Assembly (NCBI GenBank): GCA_022561255.1
Contig: JADFRO010000078.1
Location: 1 to 10,227 of the forward strand
DNA length: 10,227 nt
Source: Planctomycetota bacterium
Lineage (GTDB): Bacteria; Planctomycetota; Phycisphaerae; UBA1845
Reading direction: 5' to 3'
The notes below the pieces were generated by a model. That model did no database searches and was not told where the DNA came from. It worked only from the letters and a program-made list of their open reading frames with translations. Positions 7,224 through 10,227 of the stretch are shown in pieces. The first letter of the stretch is position 1, and each line of letters opens with the position of its first letter. The translations under genes were made by a program, and so were the position numbers.

Positions 7224-7663
7224 TCGAACTTAGCGACCTTCCGGCGGTCAACGCAACGCTCAACGCGATCAGCTTCGTCCTGCTGGTCGTCGGATATCGG
7301 TGTATCAAGCGGAAGAACATCGCGGCTCACAAGGCTTGTATGATGTCGGCCTTCGGCGTCTCGATTCTGTTTCTGACTTCGTATCTGACCTACCGGTTCC
7401 TCGGGGAGGAAAAGCGCTTCGGCGGGACCGGCTGGATCCGCCCCGTATATTTCACCATTCTCATCACGCACGTTCTGCTCGCGGTGACGGTGCCGGTTCT
7501 GGCTTCTCGAACGCTCTATCTCGCACTACGCGGTCGATTTGAGCAGCATCGCCGCATCGCTCGGTGGACCATGCCGATCTGGATCTACGTTTCGATTACA
7601 GGAGTTGTGGTGTACGTGCTGCTCTTCCGTCTTTACGGGCCGATGGCGGAGCCTGTTGGATGA
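7220..7663 (+). CDS. DUF420 membrane protein (YozB/CtaM-like), oxidase maturation
   Basis: This 147-residue four-helix membrane protein (about residues 9-28, 40-60, 75-97, 117-137) belongs to the DUF420 family. The spaced histidines typical of the family are present: His37 (AAHKACMMSA), His84 (LITHVLLA) and His110 (EQHRRIARWTMPIWIYVSITGVVVY). From memory, the Staphylococcus aureus relative CtaM is needed for haem-copper oxidase function, and a maturation role fits the operon. It starts at ATG 7220, overlapping the sco stop, with GGGAG at 7213-7217 inside sco. It is the last gene of the oxidase cluster before the spacer and tRNA. Confidence 0.88.
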   Translation: MIELSDLPAVNATLNAISFVLLVVGYRCIKRKNIAAHKACMMSAFGVSILFLTSYLTYRFLGEEKRFGGTGWIRPVYFTILITHVLLAVTVPVLASRTLYLALRGRFEQHRRIARWTMPIWIYVSITGVVVYVLLFRLYGPMAEPVG

Positions 7664-7716
7664 GGACCGGCCGACGGCTCGGGAAGCGGACAGCTTGATG
7701 TATCGTGGGTCGATCG

Positions 7717-7749
7717 GGTAGACTCCGCCGCTCGTTGCCGGCGTCTACC
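7717..7749 (+). terminator. Hairpin after the oxidase operon, possible terminator
   Basis: GGTAGAC (7717-7723) pairs perfectly with GTCTACC (7743-7749). After one mismatch, CCG (7725-7727) pairs with CGG (7739-7741), leaving a loop of about 11 bases. It lies 53 bases after the last oxidase-operon stop. There is no run of T after it, so it is not a classical intrinsic terminator; it could be a Rho-related or RNA-processing structure, or chance in GC-rich DNA. Confidence 0.3.
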
Positions 7750-7808
7750 AGCGTCACGGTGGCGAGCGCGAATCGTGGTGATGATCGTTCTGTGGAGTTC
7801 CCCCGGTT

Positions 7809-7838
7809 TTGCTCGATGATCCGGTAGCGCGGTAGGGT
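7809..7838 (+). promoter_or_regulatory. Possible sigma70-like promoter for tRNA-Tyr (and metF)
   Basis: TTGCTC (7809-7814) and TAGGGT (7833-7838) are separated by 18 bases and match 3 of 6 consensus bases each, including the key TTG and T-A---T. Transcription would start near 7845, about a dozen bases before the tRNA. It is the best candidate seen by eye in the 194-base spacer; the match is weak. Confidence 0.3.
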
Positions 7839-7857
7839 TGCCGGAGCGATGGGATTG

Positions 7858-7940
7858 GGGCGTGTGCCCGAGTGGCTAAAGGGGACGGGCTGTAAACCCG
7901 TTGGCGTATGCCTACGCAGGTTCGAATCCTGCCGCGCCCA
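7858..7940 (+). tRNA. tyrT: tRNA-Tyr, anticodon GUA
   Basis: The acceptor stem GGGCGTG (7858-7864) pairs with CGCGCCC (7933-7939) with one G-U pair, and the discriminator is A (7940). The D arm is CCC/GGG around GAGTGGCTAAA. The anticodon stem ACGGG/CCCGT encloses CTGTAAA, giving anticodon GTA. A long variable arm with a GGC/GCC stem follows, as expected for a class II tRNA-Tyr, and then the T arm GCAGG-TTCGAAT-CCTGC. The 3' CCA is not encoded (GTG follows), so it must be added after transcription. metF begins only 16 bases downstream. The symbol is conventional. Confidence 0.97.
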
Positions 7941-7956
7941 GTGAGTCAGACTTGCG

Positions 7957-8832
7957 ATGCGGATATCACAACAGTTTCGGGTCGGTTCGCCGACGCTCTC
8001 CTTTGAGTTCTATCCGCCGAAGGATGACGTAGGGTTCTGGGATCTGTACCGAACGATCGAGGCGCTTAAACCGCTGGCGCCGACGTACGTGTCGGTAACG
8101 TACGGCGCGGGCGGGTCGACGCGGCGCAAGACGATCGATCTGGTCAAACGGATCAAGAAGGACATCGGCATCGAGTCGATGGCCCACCTGACGTGTGTCG
8201 ACGCCGATCGCGACGAGCTCGCCAAGATCGTTGATAACCTAAAGGGCGACGGAATCGAAAACGTCCTGGCGCTCCGCGGTGATGCGCCGGCAGGAACGTC
8301 CGCGTTTGTGCCCTGCGAGGGGGGATTTCGCTATGCGAGCGAACTCGTCGCGTTCATTCGGGAGCGACATCGGGATATCTGCATCGGTGGAGCGTGCTAT
8401 CCCGAGGGACATCCCGAGGCGACGAGCCGCGATGCGGATCTCGATCATCTCAAAGAGAAGGTCGACTGCGGTACGGACTTCCTGATCAGTCAGCTTTTTT
8501 TCGACAACGACGATTTCTTGAAGTTTCGCGATCGTGCGGAAGCCGCCGGCATCACCGTGCCCCTGGTCGCGGGAATCATGCCGATCCAAAGCGTCAAACA
8601 GATCAAGCGGTTTACCACGATGTGCGGGGCGAGCATTCCGCCGGCGCTGCTGCGGCGCATCGAGGCGGTCGAGGACGATGCGGAGGCCGTTCGCCACGTC
8701 GGCATGTACCATACCACGCAGCAATGCTTAGACCTGCTTGAGCACGGGGTCGCTGGGATTCACTTCTATACGTTGAACCGATCAACAGCGACGCGAGCGA
8801 GCTACCAGCTCATCAAAGCGGGGATGAGCTAA
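7957..8832 (+). CDS. metF: 5,10-methylenetetrahydrofolate reductase
   Basis: This FAD-dependent TIM-barrel enzyme reduces 5,10-methylene-THF to 5-methyl-THF, the methyl donor for methionine synthesis. Its 291 residues are close to the E. coli-type length. Motifs seen are SFEFYPPK with the catalytic Glu17, VSVTYGAGGS (45-54), HLTC (77-80), ALRGD with Asp109 (the flavin-tuning Asp), GGACYPEGHPEA (144-155), DFLISQLFFD (174-183) and GIMPI. A TGA stop in the same frame lies 15 bases before the ATG at 7957, and no other ATG or GTG lies between, so this start is firm. No clear ribosome site precedes it, and the leader after the tRNA is only 16 bases. The 3' end overlaps the convergent MOSC gene by 20 bases. 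Confidence 0.96.
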   Translation: MRISQQFRVGSPTLSFEFYPPKDDVGFWDLYRTIEALKPLAPTYVSVTYGAGGSTRRKTIDLVKRIKKDIGIESMAHLTCVDADRDELAKIVDNLKGDGIENVLALRGDAPAGTSAFVPCEGGFRYASELVAFIRERHRDICIGGACYPEGHPEATSRDADLDHLKEKVDCGTDFLISQLFFDNDDFLKFRDRAEAAGITVPLVAGIMPIQSVKQIKRFTTMCGASIPPALLRRIEAVEDDAEAVRHVGMYHTTQQCLDLLEHGVAGIHFYTLNRSTATRASYQLIKAGMS

Positions 8833-9313
8833 GCGCTGCGAACGAGGATCCGTCGATCACGACGACGTCATCGACTCGAATCGTTCCCCCTGTCAGGACT
8901 TCCGCGAAGACCCCCCCGCGACCGTGCGGACGCAACGCCGCCCGCAGGCCTTGGTGTTGTTGGTCCATGACGTTACACGGTTTGCTTTCGCCGTGGATAC
9001 GCAATCGTGCCTCCCCGATGGTCACGACACGGCCGACCGTGGCTGCCAGGTCGATTCCGTCGATGAGCAGATTGGCGCGTCGCGTATGCCAAGGCAGCTT
9101 GGTTCCCAGTTCTTTGCAGACGTCGCTCCATGATTCGACGGAGAGCAGCGTTACCTGGCGTACGCCGCCGCCTCGCGTTTCCACATCGAGCCCCTTGCCA
9201 GTCACCAGCAGACAACTCGCGGACTCGGCCATCGGGTCTCCGCTATTCGGGCGATGAGCGATGCTGCGAAGCGTTCCCGATGGCGGCTGCCCGGGTTGGG
9301 GAAGTGTGGTCAT
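8813..9313 (-). CDS. MOSC-domain protein
   Basis: This 166-residue protein matches the MOSC fold (molybdenum cofactor sulfurase C-terminal, YiiM/MOSC-type). Seen in order are an N-terminal beta strand GTLRSIAHRP (13-22), GKGLD (39-43), RQVTLLSVESW (52-62), RRANLLIDGIDL (78-89), GRVVTIGEARLRIHG (94-108) and KPCNVMDQQHQGL with the conserved Cys113 thought to carry sulfur. GRGGVFAEVLTGGTIRVDD follows near 131-149. Family members handle persulfide/Mo-cofactor chemistry or reduce N-hydroxylated compounds; no specific substrate can be named. The ATG at 9313 is chosen because later Met codons would remove the first strand; there is no clear ribosome site. It lies 34 bases downstream of the SMR-like gene on the same strand and may be co-transcribed with it. 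Confidence 0.87.
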   Translation of the reverse strand: MTTLPQPGQPPSGTLRSIAHRPNSGDPMAESASCLLVTGKGLDVETRGGGVRQVTLLSVESWSDVCKELGTKLPWHTRRANLLIDGIDLAATVGRVVTIGEARLRIHGESKPCNVMDQQHQGLRAALRPHGRGGVFAEVLTGGTIRVDDVVVIDGSSFAALSSSPL

Positions 9314-9347
9314 GATCGGGGGTCCGTTCGTACCGTTGACGCTCCCG

Positions 9348-9749
9348 CTACGCTGCGGCGGCGTCCGCCTGCGAAGCGATCAGTATGATGCCCACCAGGA
9401 CCAGGGCAACGCCTGTGATCTGAGTCCACGTAAGTCGTTCTGCGAGTGCTGGGTGAAATCGTGCGACGACGGCGATGAGCGCGAACCCGCCGCCGACCAT
9501 CAGAGGATACGCAATACTGATTTTCAACATCTTGCTTTGCAACGCGTACATGTAGAACCCGGCGTTGAGGGCGAAACAGGCCAATCCCACGAAGAGCACC
9601 GGCGAGGATAGAACCGTCTTGACGGCGCCGGCGGCACCGTTCTGGAACAGGCCGCCCGAGGCCTCCACCGATTTCATCCCGACCTTCATGAGCAGATTCG
9701 CGCCTGCGTTGAGGACCAGCGCGACGAACAACGCAATGAGATGATTCAT
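9348..9749 (-). CDS. Small SMR/DMT-superfamily membrane transporter
   Basis: This 133-residue protein has four hydrophobic helices (about 3-25, 50-70, 78-97, 109-127), resembling EmrE-type small multidrug resistance proteins and the ArnE/ArnF lipid-carrier flippase subunits. The N-terminus aligns without gaps to remembered EmrE (both have MK at residues 21-22), but the essential Glu14 of EmrE is Asn14 here. The third helix IAYPLMVGGGFAL recalls ArnE-like IAYPML. A longer frame opens at 9821, but the ATG at 9749 is preferred: it begins directly at the first helix and has AAGGTAGG-like ribosome-site sequence about 5-12 bases upstream. It is divergent from the Rieske gene. Substrate unknown; classical multidrug/proton antiport is doubtful. 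Confidence 0.82.
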   Translation of the reverse strand: MNHLIALFVALVLNAGANLLMKVGMKSVEASGGLFQNGAAGAVKTVLSSPVLFVGLACFALNAGFYMYALQSKMLKISIAYPLMVGGGFALIAVVARFHPALAERLTWTQITGVALVLVGIILIASQADAAAA

Positions 9750-9774
9750 TGGACCTACCTTTCCGACGGTTCCG

Positions 9775-9789
9775 GGACCAGTACGGTCC
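9775..9789. repeat. Perfect inverted repeat in the divergent intergenic region
   Basis: GGACC (9775-9779), a 5-base centre containing GTAC, then GGTCC (9785-9789). It sits 26-40 bases before the SMR gene start and overlaps the predicted transcription start of that gene's candidate promoter, so it could be an operator or a 5'-UTR hairpin. Short palindromes are common in GC-rich DNA. Confidence 0.3.
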
Positions 9790-9792
9790 GAA

Positions 9793-9821
9793 GAAATACA
9801 CGGCGAGGGGTATGCCGACAA
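9793..9821 (-). promoter_or_regulatory. Possible sigma70-like promoter for the SMR-like gene
   Basis: Read on the minus strand, TTGTCG (9821-9816) and TATTTC (9798-9793) are 17 bases apart. They match 4 and 3 of the 6 consensus bases. Transcription would start near 9786, giving a leader of about 37 bases before the ATG at 9749. By eye only. Confidence 0.3.
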
Positions 9822-9865
9822 GGGCGTTTCGCCGAGGCGTGCCCGGTCCGGAGTGTCCGGGAGAT

Positions 9866-9894
9866 TTGTCGACCGGATAGGTTGCGGATACGCT
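9866..9894 (+). promoter_or_regulatory. Possible sigma70-like promoter for the Rieske gene
   Basis: TTGTCG (9866-9871) and TACGCT (9889-9894) are 17 bases apart, matching 4 and 3 of the 6 consensus bases. Transcription would start near 9901, giving a leader of about 38 bases to the ATG at 9939. The -35 hexamer is identical to that of the divergent candidate promoter. By eye only. Confidence 0.3.
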
Positions 9895-9938
9895 CACATT
9901 TTCAACAGCCGGCGGTTCACACGATTGGGCGCACCGGG

Positions 9939-10227
9939 ATGCAGCGACGAGGGTTTCTAAAAGCGATCGGGGCGTTCGTGCAGGGTGTGACGGCCATCCT
10001 TCTGGCGGTACCTGCGGTACGTTTCCTGCTGTCACCGCTTTCGGGCGCGCGGAAGCGGTCCACTGAGATGATCCGCGTGGCGCCTCTCGACGTGCTCACC
10101 GAGCAGCAGCCGTTCCGCGCCGTGGTCAAAACGGATCGCCGCGACGCTTACATCCACTATCCACCGGGACCGGTTGGCAGTGTGTGGCTCTTGCGCTCCG
10201 GGGAACCCGACGCCGAGCCGAAGGTGC
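9939..10227 (+). CDS. qcrA: Rieske iron-sulfur protein of a cytochrome bc-type complex, 3'-truncated by the window edge
   Basis: The first 96 codons run off the right edge with no stop. The N-terminus is a twin-arginine signal (RRGFLKA at residues 3-9) followed by one hydrophobic anchor helix (about 11-33), the pattern of membrane-bound Rieske proteins, which are exported folded. It continues with a conserved-looking strand region (MIRVAPLDVL at 44-53, then EQQPFRAVVKTDRRDAY), as in bacterial menaquinol/ubiquinol-cytochrome c reductase Rieske subunits. The [2Fe-2S] motifs (CTHLGC / CPCHGS type) would lie beyond the window, so the cluster itself is not seen. It would supply electrons towards the cytochrome c used by the oxidase at the left of the window, and cytochrome b is expected next. 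Confidence 0.82.
   Translation, partial: MQRRGFLKAIGAFVQGVTAILLAVPAVRFLLSPLSGARKRSTEMIRVAPLDVLTEQQPFRAVVKTDRRDAYIHYPPGPVGSVWLLRSGEPDAEPKV

Noticed and set aside
7858..7940. tRNA-Tyr as an integration site with an attached mobile element
   Set aside because: No integrase and no direct repeat of the tRNA 3' end was noticed in the window, and the downstream gene is ordinary housekeeping metF.
8239..8724. Minus-strand open frame of 161 codons opposite metF
   Set aside because: It is a shadow of metF codon bias; no family features.
9750..9821. 24-residue N-terminal extension of the SMR-like protein
   Set aside because: The extra residues are polar and unlike the family, and the ATG at 9749 has a good ribosome site directly before the first helix.
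9310..10035. Minus-strand open frame of 241 codons across the SMR gene and Rieske start
   Set aside because: It crosses the divergent promoter region and is in a different frame from the SMR-like protein, with arginine-rich, motif-free translation.
1..10227. CRISPR array, insertion sequence or defence island
   Set aside because: No regularly spaced repeats, transposase or nuclease-like genes were seen; gene content is respiratory and metabolic.

Overview
The window is high-GC, densely packed bacterial DNA. It is dominated by one long plus-strand operon for a haem-copper (aa3/caa3-type) cytochrome c oxidase and its assembly factors. Three things recall Planctomycetota: the gene order (oxidase subunits I, III and IV, two very small membrane proteins, haem A and haem O synthases, an ABC ATPase/permease pair, Sco, DUF420); an oxidase subunit I rich in the SIPSVVILTAL / HFHYVVAPGTIF style of sequence; and a haem A synthase with no cysteines in its first outer loop. 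That assignment is an inference from remembered family features, not a search result.

Layout. Positions 3-1418 hold the C-terminal ~85% of oxidase subunit I, cut by the left edge. It is followed on the same strand by subunit III (1423-2046), subunit IV (2056-2379), a 68-residue two-helix protein (2408-2614), an 87-residue secreted or anchored ACSVCFGD protein (2611-2874), haem A synthase ctaA (2871-3827), haem O synthase ctaB (3824-4738), an ABC ATPase (4771-5718), an ABC-2 permease (5726-6535), a Sco copper chaperone (6543-7223) and a DUF420 four-helix protein (7220-7663). Four junctions are ATGA stop/start overlaps and the rest are gaps of 4-32 bases, so this reads as one transcription unit. 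Together the genes make the enzyme core, convert haem B to O to A, and load copper. The ABC pair and the two small proteins are the parts with no assigned job.

After a 194-base spacer containing a hairpin and a possible promoter comes tRNA-Tyr(GUA) (7858-7940). Only 16 bases later begins metF (7957-8832). metF converges on a minus-strand MOSC-domain gene (8813-9313), with a 20-base overlap of the two 3' ends. Upstream of the MOSC gene on the minus strand is a small SMR-superfamily membrane protein (9348-9749). A 189-base divergent intergenic region separates it from the start of a Tat-dependent Rieske iron-sulfur protein (9939 to the right edge), which suggests that a cytochrome bc-type complex III operon begins there, i.e. 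the electron donor side for the oxidase.

No mobile element, CRISPR array or defence-like system was seen. The observations most worth following are the apparent loss of the K-channel lysine in oxidase subunit I, the ABC exporter embedded among oxidase assembly genes, the uncharacterised ACSVCFGD protein, and the SMR protein that has Asn at the position of the family's essential glutamate.
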